Shown here: piece after piece, positions 19,999 to 27,390 of the stretch
Layout: the number at the start of each line of letters is the position of its first letter
How positions within the stretch are numbered: position 1 is the first letter of the stretch
Assembly: GCA_026710545.1 (NCBI GenBank)
Contig: JAPOQU010000114.1
Coordinates: 1-63,586, forward strand
DNA from: Gammaproteobacteria bacterium
GTDB taxonomy: Bacteria; Pseudomonadota; Gammaproteobacteria; Eutrophobiales; Eutrophobiaceae
Length of the DNA stretch: 63,586 nt
Direction: 5' to 3'
Made by a program: the position numbers and the translations under genes
Notes under the pieces: generated by a model
What the model was told of the DNA's origin: nothing
Seen by the model: only the letters and a program-made list of their open reading frames with translations
Database searches by the model: none

Positions 19999-20255
19999 AA
20001 AACTTCGCTGCAGTGTCCTTTATTGCTGTTAATTGATGAACGCCGCAAAAGTCGATATAAACTAAAGTGCCAGTTCGTTCGTCTTTACATTCATGCCATG
20101 TGCCAAATATTTGGATGTCTTACTTAAGGACTGCTGCCAGTACGTAATAGTCATTCGAATAAGGCTTTATCCCTATGAGTTTTTTTCCATATATATCAAA
20201 CTGGCAGGTCGTGAAGAATTGTACTGATCCGATCCAGGACGCATCCGTGTATCTG
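19999..20255. other. AT-rich intergenic region at the composition boundary
   Basis: About 260 bases between the start of the giant ATPase gene and the hicA stop. The base composition drops sharply relative to everything on the left. The promoter of the giant-gene operon should lie here, reading leftward. A 44-codon plus-strand frame (20,093-20,227) has no recognisable motif and was not called. No repeat, tRNA or integrase gene marks an island end. Confidence 0.4.
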
Positions 20256-20525
20256 TTACTTGATCAGTTTCAATCTTTTCAAATCTTCGATTGACCAGCC
20301 AATCTGTCTCAACAGTCCCTTGAGTAGTTTTGGACCATACGTCTTTTTCGGATGGTAATGCAGTACGATGCGATTAAGTGTTGTTCCGTTTTCTCCCCGC
20401 TTGATATACGGATGCCTGGCGCCGTTTGCCTTACCCTTTATCCATCCGTCAGCTTCCAGGGCTTTCATCAGCTTCTCTACAGTGATATTTTTAAGCTGAT
20501 TCCAGACGTTAGCCTTGTAGTCCAT
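20256..20525 (-). CDS. hicA: HicA-like mRNA interferase toxin
   Basis: An 89-residue protein, longer than minimal HicA (about 60) but with the double-stranded-RNA-binding-like core: TVEKLMKALEADGWIKGKANGARHPYIKR, then LHYHPKKTYGPKLLKGLLRQIGWS. The conserved catalytic histidine is in the GARHPYIK segment. HicA cleaves mRNA when released from HicB. The ATG shares one base with the hicB stop, so the pair is coupled with the antitoxin gene first. The hicB-then-hicA order is the less common arrangement but well documented. Confidence 0.82.
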   Translation of the reverse strand: MDYKANVWNQLKNITVEKLMKALEADGWIKGKANGARHPYIKRGENGTTLNRIVLHYHPKKTYGPKLLKGLLRQIGWSIEDLKRLKLIK

Positions 20526-20848
20526 TATGCGTAAGACAAATCTGATATGTCCAAATCTTCAAATTTTACGATGGGCTTGTTTTTGAAAAATATGGCTGAC
20601 CTTACCTTGCCCAGGAGCAAAGAAAATGACATATCGACTTCCTCTGCACAGAGTGGCAACGGTTCATTGTGTTCAAGGATGGATTGAATATAAACCAGGG
20701 CGGATTCTTTGGCATTTTCGGTGGCTGCCTCAACCGAGGCTCCATCTTCATGCACGCCTTTTAGTTCAGGGCAATATGCATAATATCCACCATCGTCTTT
20801 CTCCACACATATTCTGATCCTGATTTTAAGGCATTTCAGTTGTATCAT
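20525..20848 (-). CDS. hicB: HicB-like antitoxin
   Basis: A 107-residue protein with the RNase-H-like HicB fold: IRICVEKDDGGYYAYCPELKGVHEDGASVEAATENAKESALVYIQSILEHNEPLP. The pattern of an aromatic-rich strand followed by CPELKG and a helix is diagnostic. The C-terminal portion after residue 70 is short and basic, with no clear helix-turn-helix or ribbon-helix-helix. It may neutralise the toxin without strong DNA binding of its own. GGGGAAG precedes the ATG. It lies upstream of, and overlaps, hicA. Confidence 0.82.
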   Translation of the reverse strand: MIQLKCLKIRIRICVEKDDGGYYAYCPELKGVHEDGASVEAATENAKESALVYIQSILEHNEPLPLCAEEVDMSFSLLLGKVRSAIFFKNKPIVKFEDLDISDLSYA

Positions 20849-20940
20849 GTCGCAACTTCCCCGTTAATTTACCGATAGTAAATTATAACCAATGATTCGG
20901 ATATTGTTCACCTGAATATCAGGGTCAGAGTAAAATCGCC

Positions 20941-20964
20941 GGGGACAGATTTAAATCTGTCCCC
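20941..20964. repeat. 24-bp GGGGACAG-family palindrome
   Basis: A perfect palindrome with the half-site GGGGACAGATTT. A related half-site (GGGTCAGAG) lies just upstream at about 20,932. The same or closely related palindromes recur in this window only to the right of 20 kb, always between genes. It could form a hairpin at the 5' end of the hicBA transcript and the 3' end of the DUF6152-like gene. Confidence 0.85.
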
Positions 20965-20990
20965 ATTCTTTTTGTAAATCTATCCCTGTT

Positions 20991-21434
20991 CTAGTTAGCT
21001 TTCTGTTCCCGGCGCCGTTTTTCTATATCTTCCAGCAGGCGGTCGCGCTCGCTACCCACGGTGTTGCCGCCGCGGTACTCGGTGCCGTCTTCCGTTACGA
21101 TCAGCTTCCAGTCCATCTTGTGACCGCCGTCCCGCGCCGGGTTGCCGGTGATCTCAATCACGTCACCGGGTTGCAGCGTATCCTTGTCCCACCCCCTGCG
21201 CCGCAGGATCGCCGAGGCATTTCCTTCCGCGAACCAGTGCTGTACGTCTCCGTCAGGGGGCGTGACATCGAAATAGATGCGGGCGTGGGGATTGATCAGG
21301 CGGAACTTCGTCACCACGCCGGTAACGGTTATCAGTTCGCTGACTATGTAATGCGACTCCGGACTGTGATGCGTGAACGCCGGCGAGCCGAACAGCACTG
21401 CCGTAATAAAAGACGCAACCAGTAAATTTTTCAT
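20991..21434 (-). CDS. DUF6152-like small secreted protein
   Basis: A 147-residue protein from the ATG at 21434, chosen for GAGGGG six bases upstream; an ATG nine codons earlier has no ribosome site. A signal peptide is visible (KNLLVASFITAVLFGSPAFTHH), with cleavage expected near residue 20. The mature part HHSPESHYIVSELITVTGVVTKFRLINPHARIYFDV and GDVIEITGNPARDGGHKMDW matches a family of periplasmic beta-rich proteins of unknown function. These often lie beside similar secreted proteins, as here with the gene immediately upstream (26 bases). Function is unknown. Confidence 0.75.
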   Translation of the reverse strand: MKNLLVASFITAVLFGSPAFTHHSPESHYIVSELITVTGVVTKFRLINPHARIYFDVTPPDGDVQHWFAEGNASAILRRRGWDKDTLQPGDVIEITGNPARDGGHKMDWKLIVTEDGTEYRGGNTVGSERDRLLEDIEKRRREQKAN

Positions 21435-21460
21435 AAACAACCCCTCGTTATCATGATGCA

Positions 21461-22294
21461 CTAATACTCTCCGGTGATCGCCTCACACACGAACTCCTCA
21501 AGCTCCCAACCGGGCGCAGGCAAGAAACTTCTCTGGTTGTCATAGGGCGCACGAAAATGTACCGGGTCGATGATGGCCAGTTCCAGGTCCAGCCTGCCGT
21601 TGCCGGCATTCAGTGTATAGCGTTCGACAAAGCGCGTGTCCTTATCGGGAGCAATCGCGCCGCCGCCGGGGACACCAATCATGTTTGGAATAACGCGGGT
21701 CGTCTCCACTACCAGGGTTGAACCCTCGTAACGGCCGGTCGAATGTCCCAGCCGTGTCAGCGGCGAGTCGGGCGGGGTCACCCTTCCATCCAGGTATACC
21801 GTCCTCACGGCATTCCAGTATTCGTAACGGAAAACCACCCTGTCGTCGAACTGCTCAATCTGCATGGGCACAGGCGCCAGGATCTGGTGGCGCAAGCTGT
21901 CGCCCTCCGGGGTGCAGTCCAGGGCCGCGCCTTTCGCAGGGTCGTATTCCGACTGTTTTTTCCGGGCGAGCGGGGTAAGCAGGTCCTTATTCTGCTGTTT
22001 CACATAGTCCTGCATCTCGTAGAACAGTTCTTTCACGGTCCGGTCGTCGTTACCGGGGTCTGCCAGCAGGCTTTGCAGGTACTTGAACCCTGCCATGGAA
22101 CACCCTGAACGGGAGCAGGCCAGGTCCTCAACGCGCCAGCGTTCATCGTCTGGTGAAAGCAATGCGTTGGTCCAGACACCCGCAATATCCGGTCTGCCGT
22201 CCTCCCCGGCAAGGCCTGCGCCATGGGCGAAGGTTGCCATTACAACCACTGCAGTGATGTTGAAGTATTTTCCGAACATCTTCGATATTTTCAA
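21461..22294 (-). CDS. secreted protein of unknown function
   Basis: A 277-residue protein with an N-terminal signal peptide (ITAVVVMATFAHGAGLAGED). The mature N-terminus DGRPDIAGVWTNALLSPDDERW is a pattern I associate with a family of uncharacterised envelope proteins that co-occur with DUF6152-type genes in marine Gammaproteobacteria. Two cysteines (ACSRSGCSM) could form a disulfide. The C-terminal half is predicted to be beta-rich (RVVFRYEYWNAVRTVYLDGR, STLVVETTRVIPN). It is likely co-transcribed with the DUF6152-like gene. No enzymatic motif was identified. Confidence 0.65.
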   Translation of the reverse strand: MKISKMFGKYFNITAVVVMATFAHGAGLAGEDGRPDIAGVWTNALLSPDDERWRVEDLACSRSGCSMAGFKYLQSLLADPGNDDRTVKELFYEMQDYVKQQNKDLLTPLARKKQSEYDPAKGAALDCTPEGDSLRHQILAPVPMQIEQFDDRVVFRYEYWNAVRTVYLDGRVTPPDSPLTRLGHSTGRYEGSTLVVETTRVIPNMIGVPGGGAIAPDKDTRFVERYTLNAGNGRLDLELAIIDPVHFRAPYDNQRSFLPAPGWELEEFVCEAITGEY

Positions 22295-22352
22295 TAACTA
22301 CGACAGGTTACAGAGTATAACAGGGATCATTCGAACTGCGATGCCGGCAGGT

Positions 22353-22569
22353 GAAAATCAATGGGGTCAGACTCGATTGATTTTGCTGTGTAAATTATTG
22401 GGGACAGAATTAATTCTGTCCCCGGCCAGGGTTCTGTCCCCGGCCAGGGTTCTGTCCCCGGCCAGGGTTCTGTCCCCGGCCAGGGTTACATTTCGGCGGG
22501 GTGTGCAGAGCCCTGATCATGAGGGTTTAGACAGTCATGAAATGAATCGAGTCTGACCCCATTGATTTT
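22353..22569. repeat. composite palindromic repeat with four 18-bp tandem units
   Basis: The outer arms (22,353-22,378 and 22,545-22,569) are inverted copies of a sequence containing AATGGGGTCAGACTCGATT. Inside lies a GGGGACAG-family palindrome (22,400-22,423) with an AATTAATT centre. Its right half starts four exact tandem copies of TTCTGTCCCCGGCCAGGG (22,414-22,485). The right arm overlaps the last bases of the acyl-CoA dehydrogenase gene. This is a nested mosaic of two repeat families. Confidence 0.9.
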
Positions 22570-24217
22570 ACAGCCTGCGCTTCAGCAGTCCCCTGGCGAT
22601 AATGTTTGCCTGGATCTCCGCGGAACCTTCGAAGATGCTCAATACCCTGGCATCGCATAATACCCTCGAGATATCGAACTCCGTGGCATAGCCGTTGCCT
22701 CCATGGATCTGCAAGGCGTTATCCGCGCAGGACCAGGCGACCCTGGCGCTCAACATTTTCGCCATACCCGCCTCGACGTCACAACGCCGGCCCGTGTCCG
22801 CCTGGCGGGCGGCATAATAAACCAGTTGCCGCAATAACATGATCTCAACCGCCATCCAGCCGATCTTGCCGGCTACCCTGGGAAAGGCCAGGATGGGTTT
22901 GCCGAACTGTACGCGCTGCCGGGCATAGTCCAGGGCCAGTTCCAGCGCGTTCTGCGCGACGCCCACAGCGCGCGCCGCGGTCTGCAACCGCCCCGCTTCA
23001 AAGGACGCCATGAGTTGCCTGAACCCCTGCCCTTCAACCCCTCCCAGTAACCCGTCCGGGCCTGTCTTGCAGCCGTCAAAACTGATTTCGTATTCCTTCA
23101 TGCCGCGATACCCGAGTACCGGGATTTCACTGCCGCTCATTCCCTGCAGCGGAAATGGCTCGGCATCTGTCCCACCCGGCTTGTCCACGAGAAACATGCT
23201 CAATCCCCGGTATCCCTTGTGCGCGGGGTCGGTGCGCGCCAGCAGGACCATCAGGTTGGCCCTTCCTGCATGAGTGCTCCAGGTCTTGTTGCCGGTTATC
23301 CCGTAACAATCCCCGGCCTTCACGGCCCTGGTCTTCAACCCCGCAAGGTCGGACCCGGCATCGGGTTCGGTCACCAGCACCGCGGGCAGTATGTCGCCGG
23401 ATGCAATCCCGGGCAGGTATCGTCTCTTCTGCTCTTCGGTCCCGGCCTTCAGTATCAATTCCGCGGCAATCTCGGAACGGGTGGCAAGCGAACCCACACC
23501 GAGATATCCCCTGCTCAACTCTTCCGTGATGACGCACATCGCGAGCTTGCCGGAAGCATGGCCGCCGTATTGTTCCGGGATACAGACCGCGAAAACCCCC
23601 ATTTCAGCCAGTTGGCGGATCAGGCCGGACGAGATAAGACTGTCCTGCCGGTGCCATACGCCCGCCTGCCCGGCTATTTCTTCATCTGCAAAACGGCGGA
23701 ACTGCTCCCTGACCAGGGTCAACGTCGGATCCAGGGTTGGATCAACTGGCTGTTCTCCGCCGGCCAGCAACTCAGCAACCCGCACACGGTTTTCAATGGT
23801 GTTGCCGTCCCTGATCAACTCGTTAATGGAGCCATCGGCCATCAGTTCAGCCAGGATTGCCGGGGACGGGATGTCGCCGGGACGGAATACCTCGTCCTGG
23901 CTCATGGCAATACCGTGCAGCAACTGCTGCAGGTAAGCGCCTGTCCCTGTCTTGAAGACGGCCTGGTCCAGTTCCGTAAATCCGCCCTGCTCCAGTAACC
24001 GCCCGGACCAGTCCGCCAGTTGTCTCAGCGCCTCCAGGTACGTCGCTACCCAGGCATAGCCATGTGCGATGAACTGGTGCTGCTCGAGTGATGACGCATG
24101 AACAGCATTATCCCTGACCACCTTCCCTGCCAGGGTTTCCAGGTAACCGTTCGCCAGCCTTTCAATGCCGCTGATGGCATGCTCTGCTTGCTGTAACCGT
24201 TCTTCCACAGGGATCAT
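22568..24217 (-). CDS. acyl-CoA dehydrogenase with N-terminal extension, methylsuccinyl-CoA dehydrogenase-like
   Basis: A 549-residue flavoprotein. A helical N-terminal extension of about 150 residues (including SLEQHQFIAHGYAWVATYLEALRQLADW and GIAMSQDEVFRP) precedes a complete acyl-CoA dehydrogenase core. In the core, VTEPDAGSDLAGLKTRA and TGNKTWSTHAGRANLMVLLART bind FAD and substrate, and QIHGGNGYATEFDISRVLCDARVLSIFEGSAEIQ holds the C-terminal signature and the likely catalytic glutamate. An extension of this kind is characteristic of (2S)-methylsuccinyl-CoA dehydrogenase, which makes mesaconyl-CoA. A mesaconyl-CoA-hydratase-like gene lies 2.3 kb away, which supports this. Assignment to that substrate is inference. 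It is divergent from the transporter gene. Confidence 0.72.
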   Translation of the reverse strand: MIPVEERLQQAEHAISGIERLANGYLETLAGKVVRDNAVHASSLEQHQFIAHGYAWVATYLEALRQLADWSGRLLEQGGFTELDQAVFKTGTGAYLQQLLHGIAMSQDEVFRPGDIPSPAILAELMADGSINELIRDGNTIENRVRVAELLAGGEQPVDPTLDPTLTLVREQFRRFADEEIAGQAGVWHRQDSLISSGLIRQLAEMGVFAVCIPEQYGGHASGKLAMCVITEELSRGYLGVGSLATRSEIAAELILKAGTEEQKRRYLPGIASGDILPAVLVTEPDAGSDLAGLKTRAVKAGDCYGITGNKTWSTHAGRANLMVLLARTDPAHKGYRGLSMFLVDKPGGTDAEPFPLQGMSGSEIPVLGYRGMKEYEISFDGCKTGPDGLLGGVEGQGFRQLMASFEAGRLQTAARAVGVAQNALELALDYARQRVQFGKPILAFPRVAGKIGWMAVEIMLLRQLVYYAARQADTGRRCDVEAGMAKMLSARVAWSCADNALQIHGGNGYATEFDISRVLCDARVLSIFEGSAEIQANIIARGLLKRRL

Positions 24218-24249
24218 TCTATATAATAGAGTTTTCCGGGCAAGGAACT

Positions 24250-25434
24250 ATGAACAAGCGCAAGATCCTCATACTGGTGATTTCCGCCAGTTTCATCACC
24301 CTGATGTCGACGGACTTGTATATTCCGAGTATGGCCCATATGCCGGGACTGCTCGGCACCAGCCCCGAAATGGTCAAGCTGACAGTCGGTCTCAACCTGC
24401 TGGGTTACGGTTTCGCCACCCTGCTTCACGGCCCGCTTTCCGAACGTTTCGGCCGCAAACCGGTCCTGCTCTGCGGGATGGCCGGATTTACCCTGGCCAG
24501 CTTATTCTGCGCCGTTGCAGCCGATATAGGTCAACTGATAGCGGCGCGGGTGTTCCAGGGCATCGCCGCTGCCGTGGAAGGTGTCGTCGTGCTGGCGATC
24601 ATCCGCGACATTTTTTCGGAGAAGGAACAGGTACGGGCGATAGCCGTTTACGGCATCGCCACCGCGCTTGCTCCCGCCATTGCTCCCGTATTGGGCGGTT
24701 ATATCCACGTATATTTCGGCTGGAGGATGAATTTTTATTTACTCGCGTGCCTGGCGCTGGCGGTAACCGTGCTGCTGACCCTGTACCTTGACGAATCCGG
24801 CAAAAAGGATCATCACGCTCTTGACCTGAAGGAAATTTACTCTGACTATTTCAGCATACTCAGCAACAGGTCGTTCCTTATTTATGTCACCATCGGCGGC
24901 TGCAGCCTGGGCTGCATATTTGCCTTCATCACCGCAGCTCCGTTCATCCTGATTACCAACCATGGCGTGCCGACCGAGCATTTCGGCTACTACCAGGGAG
25001 CCATCGTGCTGACCTTCGTTATCGGGAGCCTGCTCGCGGCCAGGATGACAAGGAAACAGGGTACCGGGGACATTTTACGCATAGGCGTTTACTCCGCAGC
25101 AGGCGGAGCCTTGTTGCTGCTGGCTATCATGGTAAGCGGATGGGAGACTCCGGTCACGCTGACGTTTGCCGTGGCGCTGCTCACGTTCGCCGACGGGCCG
25201 ATCTTTGCCGTGGTACCCACCCTGGCCATGAATTCAACCAGTAGCAGAACCGGCGCGGCGGCAGCCATGATCGTTGCCGCGGAGATGGCAATAGGCTCGG
25301 TTGCAGCGCTGTTTCTCAGTTGGTTTCACGACGGCACGGCATGGCCGATGATGATCACCATGCAGGGACTGGTGCTGGTTATCGTCCTGGCCTACATGGG
25401 CGGTGCGAAAGCAGCCGGTGCGTCTGCACCATGA
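24250..25434 (+). CDS. Bcr/CflA-type MFS multidrug transporter
   Basis: A 394-residue major facilitator with about 12 predicted membrane helices. The N-terminal STDLYIPSMAHMPGLLGTSPEMVKLTVGLNLLGYGFATLLHGPLSERFGRKPVLLCG is the Bcr/CflA signature, with loop motif A GPLSERFGRKPV between helices 2 and 3. LAPAIAPVLGGYIHVYFGWR is the drug/proton antiporter motif C in helix 5. These proteins expel drugs or small metabolites in exchange for protons across the inner membrane. The gene stands alone between a divergent dehydrogenase and a convergent zeta-toxin module. Confidence 0.88.
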   Translation: MNKRKILILVISASFITLMSTDLYIPSMAHMPGLLGTSPEMVKLTVGLNLLGYGFATLLHGPLSERFGRKPVLLCGMAGFTLASLFCAVAADIGQLIAARVFQGIAAAVEGVVVLAIIRDIFSEKEQVRAIAVYGIATALAPAIAPVLGGYIHVYFGWRMNFYLLACLALAVTVLLTLYLDESGKKDHHALDLKEIYSDYFSILSNRSFLIYVTIGGCSLGCIFAFITAAPFILITNHGVPTEHFGYYQGAIVLTFVIGSLLAARMTRKQGTGDILRIGVYSAAGGALLLLAIMVSGWETPVTLTFAVALLTFADGPIFAVVPTLAMNSTSSRTGAAAAMIVAAEMAIGSVAALFLSWFHDGTAWPMMITMQGLVLVIVLAYMGGAKAAGASAP

Positions 25435-25440
25435 TCTGAT

Positions 25441-26019
25441 TTACAAATCAACTAATTGCCGTGCCCAGTCAGGCAAGGGGTCAAGAATCTTTTCTACCTG
25501 CCCATTTCGTATGGTCAAGACCTGTATAAAGGGGTTATCGGCACGCGAGTTATCCAGTAGAGTAACATGGTCGCACAAGGGAATAACTGACTTGATGAGG
25601 CGCAATAACCGGAGAATACGGGATTCGATCTTTTCATCAGGCACATCGTGACCGCCCTCTTCGACGCGTTGCGCGACTCTGGCTTTATTGAGGCTGGTAG
25701 ATCCCAGATGAATCATCACCAGTATTACCTCATAACCCAGGGCTTTAGCCTTACCCACAAAATCCACCTTGCTTGGGTGCGAAAAGACGGTTTCAAAACA
25801 GAAACTACGCCCCTCAATAAGCAGGTTTTCGCGTATTTCCTCGACAATCTGCATAGCCTCGTAACTGTGAAGCTCCGGCGCTTCAGGAAACAACTCTCTC
25901 GCAATCAAGTCGGCATTCACAAGAGGGAATCCAAGTGGGGCCAGGCGGGTGTGATAAAAAGTACTCTTGCCGGCGCCATTGCCGCCCGCTAACAGCCAGA
26001 GTTGTCTGGTATCACTCAA
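25441..26019 (-). CDS. zeta-toxin-type kinase
   Basis: A 192-residue P-loop kinase of the zeta toxin family. Walker A is LLAGGNGAGKSTFYHTRLAP (residues 10-29), followed by PLVNADLIARELFPEAP and the substrate-binding RSFCFETVFSHPSKVDF. Known zeta toxins phosphorylate UDP-N-acetylglucosamine and block cell-wall synthesis. Chromosomal single-domain homologues of this length may act on other substrates. The start is a TTG whose last two bases overlap the stop of the upstream ParD-like gene (TTGA), indicating a coupled pair. Residues needed for nucleotide binding are intact. Confidence 0.85.
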   Translation of the reverse strand: MSDTRQLWLLAGGNGAGKSTFYHTRLAPLGFPLVNADLIARELFPEAPELHSYEAMQIVEEIRENLLIEGRSFCFETVFSHPSKVDFVGKAKALGYEVILVMIHLGSTSLNKARVAQRVEEGGHDVPDEKIESRILRLLRLIKSVIPLCDHVTLLDNSRADNPFIQVLTIRNGQVEKILDPLPDWARQLVDL

Positions 26020-26432
26020 GCAACCTGTTCCGGAAGCGGCGTGAATACCCCATCATGGAATTGACCAATGAGCACCCGACCATCCGGCAATATCTGCTCA
26101 AGCTGGCCGGGATGACGAGTCGAGACCTGGTAACGCACCGAACTGGTTGTCACCGAGTCCGCCAGCGTGCCGTTTTTTCGATCACGTTCAAGGTCAGACA
26201 ACACTTCTTCCGGCACAATGGCCACAGGTTCTACCGGCTCGATTCTCAGGCGAACCAGACCGGCGCTGAGCTCAAGCAGGGTATCCTGCCCAATTATTTT
26301 GGACAAACTGCGACCGATAGCGGCCCAGTATTCAATCTGCTCGGCTGAACTGCGGTGCTGGAGATGACCGGCTATCGTCGCTGCCTGCATGAGTTCCGCC
26401 TGAAGTCGTACGGGGGATGCGGCTTTGGGCAT
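26016..26432 (-). CDS. ParD-like antitoxin partner of the zeta-type toxin
   Basis: A 138-residue protein. The start at 26432 is preferred because MPKAASPVRLQAELMQAATIAGHLQHRSSAEQIEYWAAIGRSL matches the N-terminal ribbon-helix-helix region of the ParD-like family; other in-frame starts lie at 26447 and 26486. The C-terminal half (VSTRHPGQLEQILPDGRVLIGQFHDGVFTPL) is a small beta-rich domain typical of this antitoxin family. Its stop overlaps the toxin's TTG start. The epsilon antitoxin usual for zeta toxins is absent, and this ParD-like protein takes its place. Confidence 0.78.
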   Translation of the reverse strand: MPKAASPVRLQAELMQAATIAGHLQHRSSAEQIEYWAAIGRSLSKIIGQDTLLELSAGLVRLRIEPVEPVAIVPEEVLSDLERDRKNGTLADSVTTSSVRYQVSTRHPGQLEQILPDGRVLIGQFHDGVFTPLPEQVA

Positions 26433-26514
26433 GGGGCAAGTTCTCATATATAAGGAGCCAGAATTGTAGCAGATTGCTACAAACAAGAAAAGAGCTATCT
26501 GATTAAACTATCTT

Positions 26515-27369
26515 TCACCCGAACATGACACAGTTTGCCCGAGCTGCAATTTCTCCGTCTGAACGCTGCGCCTGCATGCTGATGGTATCTACTCCTTCCG
26601 CTGCTGCAGAGAGACGGACAGGCTGACCGTCAAACAGCGGCGCCAGGGCGCGATATTCAAACCTTCTGATATGTTTTTCAGAATTCTTTCTCAACAATTG
26701 CAGTAACAGCATAGCTACCAGTGGCGCATGCACCACCAGGGCGGGATAGCCTTCCCCGGTAGCGGCATAGGTCCTGTCGTAGTGGATCCTGTGACTGTTA
26801 AAGGTCACGGCCGAGAAGCGGAACAACATCTCCGCATCCACGATCAACTCTTTCGTCCAACTGTTTGCAACCGGTTCGGCAAAGGGCTTGACATCCGGCA
26901 GCACCACAGGCTCTCCCTTATCCCGGTAAACGATTTCCTGTTCGTCAACAACGCAGAGGTTCCCCTGTTGCCTGATACTGTTACGTAACCTGACGAACAG
27001 CAAATCCCCGGATGCACCGGACTTTTTTGTTATATCAATAACTTCAGACTCGCGCTCAGCTTCAAGACCGATGGCCAGCGAATGCAGGAAATCCGTTTTC
27101 ATTCCGGCAAACAGGCGCCGGGGCAACGTTACGGGAGGAAGAAAACCGCCCCGTCTCGGATGGCCATCCTCACCCAGGCCGGAATGGGGTACAGGTTTGA
27201 TCGCAAAAATCCAGTGCCACAAAGGCGGCAGCCTGTCTCCTTCCCCATAGTCCAGCGCCGGTTCATCCAGCGTTGCCGCGAGCCTGTTGACCTGGGCAGG
27301 GGTTATGATTTCGCTGCAGCGTTCAACCTTCGGGCGCCAGCCGGGGAACAGTTCGTTGAATTGAGTCAT
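26515..27369 (-). CDS. FAS1-like MaoC-type acyl-CoA hydratase, mesaconyl-C4-CoA hydratase-like
   Basis: A 284-residue double hot-dog protein with an N-terminal MaoC-like dehydratase domain (RLAATLDEPALDYGEGDRLPPLWHWIFAIKP) and a C-terminal hydratase half (LFRFSAVTFNSHRIHYDRTYAATGEGYPALVVHAPLVAMLLLQLL). The latter carries the hydratase-2-type NSHRIHYD catalytic Asn/His/Asp pattern. Length and order match the mesaconyl-C4-CoA hydratase/itaconyl-CoA hydratase group. An ATG at 27369 is preferred over a TTG two codons earlier. It reads in the same direction as the methylsuccinyl-CoA dehydrogenase-like gene and typA. Substrate assignment is inferred from family and context. Confidence 0.78.
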   Translation of the reverse strand: MTQFNELFPGWRPKVERCSEIITPAQVNRLAATLDEPALDYGEGDRLPPLWHWIFAIKPVPHSGLGEDGHPRRGGFLPPVTLPRRLFAGMKTDFLHSLAIGLEAERESEVIDITKKSGASGDLLFVRLRNSIRQQGNLCVVDEQEIVYRDKGEPVVLPDVKPFAEPVANSWTKELIVDAEMLFRFSAVTFNSHRIHYDRTYAATGEGYPALVVHAPLVAMLLLQLLRKNSEKHIRRFEYRALAPLFDGQPVRLSAAAEGVDTISMQAQRSDGEIAARANCVMFG

Positions 27370-27390
27370 CGTCAATTCGATCTGTTTTTC

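Noticed and set aside
20093-20227. A 44-codon plus-strand frame in the AT-rich gap
   Set aside because: No ribosome-binding site, no motif and no neighbouring partner; such length arises by chance.
22414-22485. Tandem SPARV-like peptide repeat in a plus-strand frame
   Set aside because: It is the translation of an 18-bp intergenic DNA repeat and has no start context.
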